DNA from: Cryomorphaceae bacterium
GTDB lineage: Bacteria; Bacteroidota; Bacteroidia; Flavobacteriales; Schleiferiaceae
Direction: 5' to 3'
DNA length: 11,184 bases
Assembly (NCBI GenBank): GCA_003455605.1
Contig: DMQR01000178.1
Span: 1-11,184 of the forward strand
How positions within the stretch are numbered: position 1 is the first letter of the stretch; every line of letters begins with the position of its first letter. Below the pieces are notes generated by a model. It was given only the letters and a program-made list of their open reading frames with translations. It ran no database searches and was not told the origin of the DNA. Of the stretch, positions 1 through 7,369 are shown in pieces. The translations under genes and the position numbers were made by a program.

Positions 1-1
1 G

Positions 2-973
2 TATTGGAAGGAAACAGGTGATGTCAGTGTGTGGAGAGGTATTGCTCAGGATGCACTTATTATGAATATCGATGATCTATTATGTGTCGGCGCCACGGAT
101 AAAATCATGCTTAGTTCGACAATTGGTCGTAACAAAGGCTTGATTACCGGTGAGGTTCTGTCAGCGATAATTAGGGGTACAGAGGAACTCATCGAAGAGT
201 ATGGGAAGTTCGGGGTGAACATTTTGAGTACCGGTGGTGAGACTGCAGATGTAGGAGATTTGGTTCGCACTATTATTGTTGATTCTACCGTGGTAGCTCG
301 CATGAAACGTAGCGATGTAGTGGATAATGCGAATATCAAGCCTGGAAATGTCATTGTTGGTTTGGCCAGCTTTGGCCAAGCGAATTATGAAAGTGAATAC
401 AATGGCGGTATGGGATCTAATGGATTGACCAGTGCGCGCCATGATGTCTTCTACAAGAACTTAGCGGCTAAATATCCAGAAAGTTTTGATCCGGCAGTTC
501 CAAAGGATTTGGTTTACACGGGTTCCAAGCTATTGACCCAAGCCACAGATACACCGTTGGATGCGGGGAAATTGGTGCTTAGTCCGACTCGAACGTATGC
601 GCCTATCATCAAATCGATTTTAGATAAGTACCGTCACCAGATTGATGGGATGGTACACTGTTCTGGTGGTGCGCAGACGAAAATTTTGCACTTCCTCAAG
701 GAAGGACATGTCATTAAGAATAACTTGTTCCCAGTGCCTCCGCTGTTTAAGATGATTCAGGAAGAGAGCGGCACTGATTGGAAAGAAATGTATGAGGTTT
801 TCAATATGGGTCATCGCATGGAATTATATGTAGTGCCAGAACTGGCAGAGGAAATCATTTCAATCTCAGAATCATTTGGCGTTTCAGCGCAGGTTGTGGG
901 TCTAGTGGAAGCTGGGGTAGGCAAGAAATTGACAATCAGTAGCGAATTCGGAACCTTTGAATACAGTAAATAA
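2..973 (+). CDS. purM: Phosphoribosylformylglycinamidine cyclo-ligase (AIR synthetase), 5' partial
   Basis: This enzyme catalyses the ATP-dependent closure of FGAM to AIR, step five of cytosolic purine synthesis. The frame is open from base 2 and runs 323 residues to TAA at 971-973. The in-frame GTG at 29 is internal, because residues before it (YWKETGDVS) already match the family. From memory, Bacteroidota PurM is about 390 residues, so roughly 65 N-terminal residues lie upstream. Visible family blocks are [58 protein letters not shown] and the C-terminal [11 protein letters not shown]. This is the long Bacteroidota form rather than the roughly 345-residue enterobacterial one. Its stop overlaps the prfA start in TAATG, so the two are probably translationally coupled. 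The identification is firm; start, promoter and upstream operon members cannot be seen. Confidence 0.96.
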   Translation, partial: YWKETGDVSVWRGIAQDALIMNIDDLLCVGATDKIMLSSTIGRNKGLITGEVLSAIIRGTEELIEEYGKFGVNILSTGGETADVGDLVRTIIVDSTVVARMKRSDVVDNANIKPGNVIVGLASFGQANYESEYNGGMGSNGLTSARHDVFYKNLAAKYPESFDPAVPKDLVYTGSKLLTQATDTPLDAGKLVLSPTRTYAPIIKSILDKYRHQIDGMVHCSGGAQTKILHFLKEGHVIKNNLFPVPPLFKMIQEESGTDWKEMYEVFNMGHRMELYVVPELAEEIISISESFGVSAQVVGLVEAGVGKKLTISSEFGTFEYSK

Positions 974-2046
974 TGCTCGACAAACTCAACGTCGTATTTC
1001 AGCGCTTTAACGAGGTCAATGATTTGATCATCCAGCCCGATATCATTTCGGATGGTAAGCGATATGTGTTGCTGAATAGAGAATACAAGAGCCTCAAGCC
1101 TATTGTCGAGGCGCGCGAGCAGTTTATAGAGATGGAGAGCCGAATTACTGAAGCGAAGGCGGTGCTCAAAGCAGAATCGGACCCAGATTTCAAGGAAATG
1201 GCGAAGATGGAGCTGGAAGAGTTGGAGCCTGCCTTTGAAGCATTGTTGGAGGAAATAAAAGTATTGCTTATTCCCAAGGATCCTAAGGACGACAAAAATG
1301 CTCTGGTAGAGATTCGCCAAGGTGCCGGAGGCGACGAGGGAGCCATTTTTGCCGGTGATCTTTTCCGTATGTATCAACGTTATGTGGAACAGCGGGGTTG
1401 GTCTATTGATGTTATTACAGTGAATGAAGGAACTGCTGGAGGCTTTAAAGAAATTGCATTCGAAGTTGGTGGAGAAGGAGTATACGGCATTTTGAAATAC
1501 GAGAGTGGTGTTCATCGCGTTCAACGTGTCCCTGCTACCGAAAGCCAGGGTCGTGTGCATACTTCAGCAGCATCTGTAGTTGTATTGCCAGAGGCCGAAG
1601 ATGTGGATGTGGATCTTGATATGAAAGATGTGAAGAAAGACACCTATCGTTCTCAAGGTGCGGGAGGACAACACGTGAACAAAACGGAAAGTGCCGTTCG
1701 TTTGACTCACTTGCCATCGGGTTTGGTAGTGGAGTGTCAGGATGGACGTTCACAACATAAAAACTACGAACAAGCGTTGAAAGTATTACGCTCGAGACTG
1801 TATGATCTTGAGTTTAAGAAGAAGCAAGAAGCTCAGGCGGCTCAGCGTAAAACGATGGTGAGTACCGGAGACCGTTCAGCCAAGATTCGCACCTACAATT
1901 ATCCGCAGGGCAGGGTTACCGATCATAGAATTGGGCTTACGACCTACAATCTCGGGGATATAATGAATGGGGAAATTCAGAAATTTATTGACGAACTTCA
2001 CATGGCGGAAAACGCAGAGAAGTTAAAAGAGGGGAGTACCTATTAA
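973..2046 (+). CDS. prfA: Peptide chain release factor 1 (RF1)
   Basis: RF1 recognises UAA and UAG in the ribosomal A site and triggers peptide release. At 357 residues it has normal family length. The codon-recognition tripeptide is P187-A188-T189, the PxT type of RF1 and not the SPF of RF2. The catalytic GGQ loop is G231-G232-Q233 inside [15 protein letters not shown], its Gln being the PrmC methylation site in the family. Domain 1, roughly residues 1-100, is helical and charged; the GGQ domain is followed by the [24 protein letters not shown] block. The ATG shares its A with the purM stop and no Shine-Dalgarno precedes it, so translation probably depends on coupling. pyrF starts one base after its stop, giving a compact purM-prfA-pyrF transcript. 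Nothing unusual is seen in its motifs. Confidence 0.98.
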   Translation: MLDKLNVVFQRFNEVNDLIIQPDIISDGKRYVLLNREYKSLKPIVEAREQFIEMESRITEAKAVLKAESDPDFKEMAKMELEELEPAFEALLEEIKVLLIPKDPKDDKNALVEIRQGAGGDEGAIFAGDLFRMYQRYVEQRGWSIDVITVNEGTAGGFKEIAFEVGGEGVYGILKYESGVHRVQRVPATESQGRVHTSAASVVVLPEAEDVDVDLDMKDVKKDTYRSQGAGGQHVNKTESAVRLTHLPSGLVVECQDGRSQHKNYEQALKVLRSRLYDLEFKKKQEAQAAQRKTMVSTGDRSAKIRTYNYPQGRVTDHRIGLTTYNLGDIMNGEIQKFIDELHMAENAEKLKEGSTY

Positions 2047-2047
2047 C

Positions 2048-2863
2048 ATGGACAAGGCAGCATTGGTAGCGCAGATACAGAAGAAGCGAAGCGTACTTTG
2101 TGTAGGTCTCGATACGGACCTGAATAAAATTCCGCCACACTTGCTGAATGAATCGGATCCCATTTTTTCCTTTAATAAAGCCATCATTGATGCAACTGCG
2201 GATTATGCGGTGGCGTACAAACCTAATATTGCATTTTACGAAAGCTATGGAGTGAAAGGCTGGCAAAGCTTGGAGAAAACTATCAACTATTTGAATGAGT
2301 TTTATCCTGAGGTCTTTACCATTGCCGATGCAAAGCGTGGTGATATAGGAAATACTTCAAAGATGTATGCCGACGCATTTTTCAATGCCTTTGGATTTGA
2401 TAGCGTAACTGTAGCTCCGTATATGGGGGTGGATAGTGTAAGCCCATTTCTTGCCTACGATGGCAAGTGGGTTATTATTTTGGCATTAACGTCGAATCAA
2501 GGTGCTTTTGACTTCCAATTAATTAAGGATGAAAATGGGGTAGCATTGTTTGAAAACGTGATACGTAAGGCGCAAGAGTGGGCGACATCGGACCAATTAA
2601 TGTTCGTGCTCGGTGCCACCAAATCAGAATATTTAGAGCAAGTTCGTGCTGCCGCGCCGGATTCATTTTTCCTGGTACCGGGTGTGGGTGCACAAGGCGG
2701 TTCCTTAAAGGATGTACTGGAAAAAGCGACGAATAAGGACTACGGTGTATTGGTAAATAGTACCCGTAGTATCATTTATCAGAGTGATAGAGAGGATTTT
2801 GCGGCTGCTGCAGCCAAGGCTGCAAGTGAGCTTCAGGAAGAAATATCTACCATATTATTTTAG
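2048..2863 (+). CDS. pyrF: Orotidine 5'-phosphate decarboxylase, type 2
   Basis: The enzyme decarboxylates OMP to UMP, the last step of de novo pyrimidine synthesis, in the cytosol. The protein has 271 residues, the size of the longer type 2 subfamily rather than the roughly 230-residue E. coli type. The signature is [13 protein letters not shown], where D94, K96 and D99 form the DxKxxD catalytic array with K96 as proton donor. Other blocks are [15 protein letters not shown] near the N terminus (substrate aspartate), YKPNIAFYE, and [11 protein letters not shown] for phosphate binding. The start is one base after the prfA stop; a purine-rich GAGGGGAG at 2029-2036 inside prfA lies 11 bases upstream, longer than ideal spacing. 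No terminator is evident after it, so some read-through into the next gene is possible. Confidence 0.97.
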   Translation: MDKAALVAQIQKKRSVLCVGLDTDLNKIPPHLLNESDPIFSFNKAIIDATADYAVAYKPNIAFYESYGVKGWQSLEKTINYLNEFYPEVFTIADAKRGDIGNTSKMYADAFFNAFGFDSVTVAPYMGVDSVSPFLAYDGKWVIILALTSNQGAFDFQLIKDENGVALFENVIRKAQEWATSDQLMFVLGATKSEYLEQVRAAAPDSFFLVPGVGAQGGSLKDVLEKATNKDYGVLVNSTRSIIYQSDREDFAAAAAKAASELQEEISTILF

Positions 2864-2927
2864 TGTGCGATGAATCACGCCTCGTTCGTTTTTGATTCGT
2901 GAAATTTGAGGTATTAAATCGGACAGT

Positions 2928-3728
2928 ATGGATGTCATAGGATATGTAGCATCACTTTTCATCGGAATTTCACTTGGCCTTATTGGCGGTGGAGGTTCCA
3001 TTCTAACCGTACCCGTATTGGTGTACTTGTTCGGAATTTCTGTTGAACTTAGTACTGCTTACTCATTATTTATTGTGGGTACTACTGCTTTAGTTGGTGG
3101 GATTCATAATGCGACATTAGGCAATGTAAATTACAAGACTGCACTAGTCTTTGCCATTCCTGCCTTCATTGCGGTATATTTCACTCGTGCGTATTTGGTT
3201 CCAGCCATTCCGGCAGAGATCTTAACTTTTGGTGATTTCGTGCTTACTAAGGATATCGCTATTATGATTTTCTTTTCTTTGGTGATGCTAGCGGTTTCTG
3301 TAAGTATGATGCGAGATAGTCTCAATGATACTGAGCAAACATTTGACCAGGTAGGGCCTCAGTTCAATGTGCTGGCGATCATTGCAGAAGGAGCTGTAGT
3401 AGGAGTGTTGACAGGTATTGTTGGCGCTGGTGGTGGATTCCTGATCATCCCAGCCCTTGTTTTGTTTGCTAAGATTTCAATGAAAAAAGCAGTGGGTACG
3501 TCCTTGTTCATTATTGCAGCGAAGAGTCTCATTGGCTTCATTGGGGATGTACAACGCCCTGATTTAGAAATTGATTGGAACTTACTTTTATCAGTTACGG
3601 CAATTGCAGTAGTTGGTATCTTTATAGGGATTTATTTGACCAAGTTTATCGACGGGAAAAAGTTGAAAAAAGGCTTTGTATGGTTTGTGCTTTTGATGGC
3701 CGTCTACATAATCGGAAAGCAATTTTAA
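2928..3728 (+). CDS. TauE/SafE family sulfite/organosulfur anion exporter-like membrane protein
   Basis: A 266-residue, strongly hydrophobic inner-membrane protein with about seven to eight predicted helices. The two-fold repeat of the family is visible: a glycine-rich loop at residues 13-31 (GISLGLIGGGGSILTVPVL) and its counterpart around 163-176 (GIVGAGGGFLIIPA). TauE/SafE proteins are proposed to move sulfite, sulfoacetate, thiosulfate or similar anions, but the substrate of this one cannot be read from sequence. The next gene, a CstB-like persulfide dioxygenase-rhodanese, starts 27 bases later on the same strand. A tauE gene also accompanies cstB in the Staphylococcus aureus cst operon, so export of sulfite or thiosulfate made by the neighbour is the best inference. 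The ATG is chosen because a hydrophobic helix begins at once; only a distant GAGG at 2908-2911 precedes it. Confidence 0.9.
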   Translation: MDVIGYVASLFIGISLGLIGGGGSILTVPVLVYLFGISVELSTAYSLFIVGTTALVGGIHNATLGNVNYKTALVFAIPAFIAVYFTRAYLVPAIPAEILTFGDFVLTKDIAIMIFFSLVMLAVSVSMMRDSLNDTEQTFDQVGPQFNVLAIIAEGAVVGVLTGIVGAGGGFLIIPALVLFAKISMKKAVGTSLFIIAAKSLIGFIGDVQRPDLEIDWNLLLSVTAIAVVGIFIGIYLTKFIDGKKLKKGFVWFVLLMAVYIIGKQF

Positions 3729-3755
3729 GAAAAAGGAGAATTAAAATCCAGAATC

Positions 3756-5156
3756 ATGATAGTAGAACAGATTTACACTGGATGTTTGGCACAAGGTGCC
3801 TATTACATCGCTTCGAAAGGCGAAGCTGTGATTATTGACCCACTTCGTGAAGTAGGGCCGTATATCAGCCGTGCTGAAAAGGATGGGGTGAAAATCAAAT
3901 ACATTTTGGAAACACACTTCCATGCGGATTTCGTTTCAGGTCACCTCGATCTAGCTGCAAAAACAGGTGCAACTATTGTATACGGACCAACGGCAAATAC
4001 GAAGTTTGATTGTCACGTGGCTACGGATGGTGAAGTGTTTAAAGTTGGAGATGTAGAAATTCACGTATTGCACACCCCAGGTCACACCATGGAGAGTACT
4101 ACCTATTTGCTTAAGGACGAGAGTGGCAAAGACCATGCGATCTTCTCAGGGGATACTTTGTTTTTGGGAGATGTAGGCCGTCCAGATTTGGCTCAGAAAG
4201 CTGCCACGGTGACGCAAGAAGAGTTGGCAGGAATCCTATACGATTCATTGCGTAACAAAATCATGAGCTTGGCGGCTGATGTGATTGTATATCCAGGACA
4301 CGGCGCAGGCTCTTCTTGTGGTAAGAATATGTCTAAAGAAACAGTGGGTACAATTGGCGACCAAAAAGCAACAAACTATGCGTTACGCGCTAATATGACT
4401 AGGGAAGAGTTTGTTTCTGAGGTAACAGATGGTCTAAGTGCCCCGCCAGCATACTTCCCAGAAAACGTTCGAATGAATAAAATGGGGTACGAAAGTTTGG
4501 ATAAAGTGATGGAGAAAGGTCTTCGTCCATTATCTCCTGATGCTTTTGAAGCTGCGGCCAATGAAACTGAAGCTTTGGTACTTGATACTCGTCACCAAAA
4601 AACCTTTATCCACGGTTTTGTTCCACAATCCATCTTCATCGGTATTGACGGTAGCTTTGCGATGTGGGTAGGTGCATTGATTCTTGATATCAATCAGCCT
4701 ATTTTGATCATTGCAGATTTAGGACGCGAAGAAGAAGTGGTGACACGTTTATCACGTGTTGGATACGACAATTCCATTGGATTCCTGGAGGGTGGATTTG
4801 ATGCTTGGAAAGCAGCCGGTAAGGATGTAGATACCTTAGATCAAGTAACTGCCGAAGAATTAAAAGTTATTGAAGATGCTACTATCGTTGACGTACGTAA
4901 GCAAGGTGAATACTTAAGCGAGCACGTCGTAGACGCTGTGAACGTAGAATTAGATTACTTCAACGATCAAATGGCTTTAGTACCGAAAGAAGGTACCTTC
5001 TACGTGCACTGTGCTGGTGGTTACCGCTCTGTGATTGCTGCGTCTATTTTGAAAGCACGCGGATACCACAACATGGTAGATGTTGCAGGTGGTTTCAAAG
5101 CAATAAAAGAAGCAAGATTTAACGTGACAGATTACGTATATCCAACAACCTCGTAA
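3756..5156 (+). CDS. CstB-like persulfide dioxygenase / pseudorhodanese / rhodanese fusion
   Basis: A 466-residue cytoplasmic three-domain protein. Residues 1-255 are a metallo-beta-lactamase fold of the ETHE1 type. H54 (THFHADFVSGH), H110 (TPGHT) and D133 (FSGDT) match the 2-His-1-carboxylate iron site. The usual HxHxDH has F59 in place of its last His, as fits a mononuclear iron dioxygenase rather than a two-zinc hydrolase. Residues about 268-355 are rhodanese-like (LVLDTRH, EGGFDAW) but carry IIADLGREEE where the catalytic Cys loop should be, so this domain is probably inactive. Residues about 365-462 are a complete rhodanese with C419 in CAGGYRS. The same order occurs in S. aureus CstB (444 residues), which turns low-molecular-weight persulfides into thiosulfate. 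The upstream TauE-type exporter supports a sulfide/persulfide detoxification role; no sulfide:quinone reductase or CstR is in view. AAGGAG at 3733-3738 is 17 bases from the ATG. Confidence 0.93.
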   Translation: MIVEQIYTGCLAQGAYYIASKGEAVIIDPLREVGPYISRAEKDGVKIKYILETHFHADFVSGHLDLAAKTGATIVYGPTANTKFDCHVATDGEVFKVGDVEIHVLHTPGHTMESTTYLLKDESGKDHAIFSGDTLFLGDVGRPDLAQKAATVTQEELAGILYDSLRNKIMSLAADVIVYPGHGAGSSCGKNMSKETVGTIGDQKATNYALRANMTREEFVSEVTDGLSAPPAYFPENVRMNKMGYESLDKVMEKGLRPLSPDAFEAAANETEALVLDTRHQKTFIHGFVPQSIFIGIDGSFAMWVGALILDINQPILIIADLGREEEVVTRLSRVGYDNSIGFLEGGFDAWKAAGKDVDTLDQVTAEELKVIEDATIVDVRKQGEYLSEHVVDAVNVELDYFNDQMALVPKEGTFYVHCAGGYRSVIAASILKARGYHNMVDVAGGFKAIKEARFNVTDYVYPTTS

Positions 5157-5176
5157 GGCTATAATAAACCACAGAC

Positions 5177-5204
5177 AAGCTGTGTCCGCAGGGATACGGC
5201 TTTT
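5177..5204 (+). terminator. Rho-independent terminator after the persulfide dioxygenase gene
   Basis: AAGCTGTGTCC (5177-5187) pairs over 11 bp, including two G-U wobbles, with GGATACGGCTT (5192-5202) around a GCAG loop. The right arm runs into a four-T stretch (5201-5204). An outer AGACA/TGTCT pair (5173-5177, 5207-5211) could extend it with a bulge. It starts 20 bases after the stop codon and closes the TauE-CstB-like pair. The short T-tract makes it a moderate-strength candidate. Confidence 0.7.
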
Positions 5205-5260
5205 CGTGTCTCGACCTATACACCTTTTAACTGCTGAGCATATACATTCAATTAACTTAA

Positions 5261-5292
5261 CTTTTTATCAAGCCCAATACGGCTTGAAAAAG
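5261..5292. repeat. Inverted repeat with T and A flanks (CTTTTT..CAAGCC / GGCTTG..AAAAAG)
   Basis: CAAGCC (5269-5274) and GGCTTG (5281-5286) are perfect inverted arms around CAATAC. They are extended outward by CTTTTT (5261-5266) pairing with AAAAAG (5287-5292), with a two-base AT bulge on the left. On neither strand is the GC stem followed by a T-run, so it is not a standard terminator. It lies 72 bases before the potassium channel start and may be an operator or a 5' UTR hairpin. It shares the 9-mer ATACGGCTT (5277-5285) with the terminator arm at 5194-5202. No other function is evident in the 207-base gap 5157-5363. Confidence 0.55.
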
Positions 5293-5363
5293 TCCAAGTA
5301 ATTGTTCAAAGTAAGCATTGTTAGTAGCATTATTTAATAGAGCTTTAGTCTACCTTTAAAGGG

Positions 5364-6383
5364 ATGAACAATCCGTTCCATAGCCTTAGGAAGGCCCTCG
5401 CAGTATTTGCCTTCATTTTGTTGGCGGGCACTATCGGATATCGTAGTATCGAATCCTATTCGTGGCTGGAGGCGTTTTATATGGTCATTCAAACCGTTAG
5501 TACGGTTGGTTTTAACGAAGTGCGACCGTTGAGTACTGTAGGTACTTGGTTCACCATCGCCTTGATCGTGGGGAGCTTCGGAACGTTCGCTTATGGGGCA
5601 GGCTTATTGGCCCAATTAGCGCTTGACGGAAGTGTTCAGCAATTTGTTAAAACTAAAAGATTAGAACGTAAGGTGGAAAAGTTAGAAGGACATGTAATTG
5701 TATGTGGTTTAGGGAGAAATGGCCGCCAAGTTGTGGATCGCCTTATTTCTTACAACGCCCAAGTCGTCATTATCGAAAAAGATGCCGAACGTGCGGAGCG
5801 ATTTAAAGAAGAATTAGTCGGTGCCCTTCTGATCCTTGGGGATGCTACGGCAGATGAAATTTTGGAGAAAGCTAATATTTCGAAGGCCAGCTCACTGATC
5901 GCTTCCCTTGCCTCGGATACAGACAACCTCTTTGTGGTTATTAGTGCACGCCAGCTCAACCCGGCATTGAAAATTGGTGCACGCGCGAATACCGAAAGTA
6001 CGGAGAAAAAACTCCTTGCCGCGGGTGCGGATTACACCGTCAGTCCAAACTTGGTCGGTGGGGCTCACCTCGCACACAACCTTATGAATCCGGGTGTGAT
6101 GAACTTCCTAGACCATCTGAGTGTGGGAGGATCCAGTGCGACAAATATTGAAGAAATAGAGGTAGATGAGCTACCTGAAACTAAGGGCTCGAAGAACATA
6201 AAAGACCTCCAGATACGCCAAGAGACGGGCTGCACAGTTATTGGGTATGTGGATGAAACCGGAGCATTGACTGTGAATCCATCACCCGATATGCAATTGG
6301 CCCCACATTCAAAACTATATGTATTGGGCAATGACGATGAAATTCGAGCGTTGCGTAAGTGGTTTTCTGCCCAAACGCGGTAA
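5364..6383 (+). CDS. Two-TM potassium channel with cytoplasmic RCK (TrkA-N/TrkA-C) domain
   Basis: A 339-residue inner-membrane potassium channel subunit of the MthK/Kch type, probably acting as a tetramer. TM1 is residues about 8-28, the pore helix and filter follow, and TM2 is about 60-85. The filter is T47-V48-G49-F50 followed by N51-E52, a GF variant of the TVGYGD consensus. A charged linker (KTKRLERKVEKLEGH) leads to a Rossmann RCK_N domain with the nucleotide-binding GLGRNG at 115-120 and an acidic E138 at the end of the second strand, which favours NAD(H) or adenine nucleotide binding. Residues about 260-335 fit the RCK_C (TrkA-C) ligand-binding domain. The ATG directly follows AAAGGG, too close for a normal Shine-Dalgarno. 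A reductase gene starts 20 bases after the stop, so both may be cotranscribed. The gating ligand is unknown. Confidence 0.9.
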   Translation: MNNPFHSLRKALAVFAFILLAGTIGYRSIESYSWLEAFYMVIQTVSTVGFNEVRPLSTVGTWFTIALIVGSFGTFAYGAGLLAQLALDGSVQQFVKTKRLERKVEKLEGHVIVCGLGRNGRQVVDRLISYNAQVVIIEKDAERAERFKEELVGALLILGDATADEILEKANISKASSLIASLASDTDNLFVVISARQLNPALKIGARANTESTEKKLLAAGADYTVSPNLVGGAHLAHNLMNPGVMNFLDHLSVGGSSATNIEEIEVDELPETKGSKNIKDLQIRQETGCTVIGYVDETGALTVNPSPDMQLAPHSKLYVLGNDDEIRALRKWFSAQTR

Positions 6384-6403
6384 TTTTGTCCAAACTCCAA
6401 TCC

Positions 6404-7300
6404 ATGAAAATTCTCTACACCGGCTCCAACGGCCTCCTTGGTCAAAAAATTAGCCGCGCCACCCATACTTTTCCTCAACACGAGTTCTTGGCGACCTCCC
6501 GCGGGGCGAACAGAATCCAAAATATGGGAACGGCCGCCTACGCTTCGATGGACATCACCAATTCTGAGGATGTGTTGCGTGTGGTAGAGGAATTTCAGCC
6601 GGATATAATTATTCACGGCGCGGCAATGACGCATGTGGATAAATGTGAATTGTATCCCGAGCAAGCCACATTGGTGAATGTAGGAGGGACGCGTAATATG
6701 GCCGAGGCGGCGCAGCAAGTAGACGCTCACTTGGTACACATTAGCACGGATTTTATTTTCGACGGGAAGGACGGTCCATATAAGGAAGAAGCGGAGCCGA
6801 ACCCGGTCAGTCACTACGGTTGGACCAAGCTTGAAGCGGAAAAAATTATCGAGCAACTCTCGTCGTATAGCATATTAAGAACGGTACTAGTTATCGGGAT
6901 GGCTGAGGATCTGAGTCGTAGCAATATCGTTCCCTGGGCCAAGGGTGCATTAGAAAAAGGCGAAGCCATCAATGTAGTGGATGACCAATTCCGTACGCCC
7001 ACACTCGCTGAAGACCTCGCACAGGGTACATTATTGGCGGCGGATCAAAAAGCCCATGGCGTATTCAACATCGCCGGACCTGACTACATGTCCATCTATG
7101 AGTTAGTAGGCCAAGTAGCGCAGTACTTCAGCCTCTCCATGGATTCGGTAACCCGCGTGGACAGCACAACCTTGAATCAGCCTGCCAAACGTCCGCCTGT
7201 AACGGGTTTTGATATTGGCAAAGCAAGAAAGGAATTGGGTTATACGCCGCATACGTTTACCGAAGCACTCGAAATCATCGCACAGCAGACAGGATTGTAG
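6404..7300 (+). CDS. RmlD-like NAD(P)-dependent sugar-nucleotide reductase (extended SDR)
   Basis: A 298-residue cytosolic extended short-chain dehydrogenase/reductase, closest by motif to dTDP-4-dehydrorhamnose reductases (RmlD). The dinucleotide-binding turn is TGSNGLLGQ at residues 7-15, right after the first strand MKILYTG. Further blocks are HGAAMTHVDKCE, VNVGGTRNMAEAA, HISTDFIFDG with the catalytic Ser/Thr, and the active pair Y138-xxx-K142 (YGWTK). The C-terminal half carries the substrate-domain features of the group (FNIAGPDYMS, KRPPVTGFDIGKARKELGY). The ATG at 6404 is preferred over an in-frame GTG at 6359, which would add 15 non-conserved residues and overlap the channel gene. No other rmlABC-type genes are nearby, so a rhamnose-pathway role is not supported by context and a stand-alone reductase is equally possible. 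Confidence 0.88.
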   Translation: MKILYTGSNGLLGQKISRATHTFPQHEFLATSRGANRIQNMGTAAYASMDITNSEDVLRVVEEFQPDIIIHGAAMTHVDKCELYPEQATLVNVGGTRNMAEAAQQVDAHLVHISTDFIFDGKDGPYKEEAEPNPVSHYGWTKLEAEKIIEQLSSYSILRTVLVIGMAEDLSRSNIVPWAKGALEKGEAINVVDDQFRTPTLAEDLAQGTLLAADQKAHGVFNIAGPDYMSIYELVGQVAQYFSLSMDSVTRVDSTTLNQPAKRPPVTGFDIGKARKELGYTPHTFTEALEIIAQQTGL

Positions 7301-7307
7301 CCTGATA

Positions 7308-7339
7308 TTTGTCAAGTATAGCGCTTTCTACTATTTTCG
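7308..7339 (+). promoter_or_regulatory. Putative Bacteroidota-type promoter of the transporter operon
   Basis: TTTG at 7308-7311 and TATTTTCG at 7332-7339 are separated by 20 bases. The known Bacteroidota consensus is TTTG/TTG, a spacer near 19, and TAnnTTTG, so the -7 box has one mismatch. It sits in the 69-base gap before the sodium-coupled transporter and would give a leader of about 25 bases. Confidence 0.45.
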
Positions 7340-7369
7340 GGATTCACTCTCAACGAATCCGGTAGGAGC

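Noticed and set aside
811..1560. 249-codon open frame on the minus strand inside prfA
   Set aside because: It lies antisense to a complete, motif-confirmed RF1 gene and the end of purM, and its translation has no recognisable domain or low-complexity-free conserved block; it is a shadow of the coding strand.
2864..2927. Terminator or promoter between pyrF and the TauE gene
   Set aside because: GAATCA/TGATTC arms are far apart with no following T-run, and TTTG at 2891 has no TAnnTTTG-like partner at 17-23 bases; nothing convincing.
3575..3838. Open frame on the + strand bridging the TauE end and the dioxygenase start
   Set aside because: It is out of frame with both confirmed genes, Cys/Arg-rich in a random way, and has no start signal.
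5261..5292. Second terminator after the dioxygenase gene
   Set aside because: The GC stem is followed by A residues on the + strand and by GATAAAAAG on the - strand, so neither direction has the needed T-run.
6359..6403. GTG start giving 15 extra residues to the RmlD-like reductase
   Set aside because: The extension is not family-like and overlaps the channel gene; SDR proteins of this group start directly with the first Rossmann strand, as MKILYTG does at 6404.
6065..6856. 263-codon open frame on the minus strand across the channel and reductase genes
   Set aside because: It overlaps two genes with intact catalytic and binding motifs on the other strand and shows no family features of its own.
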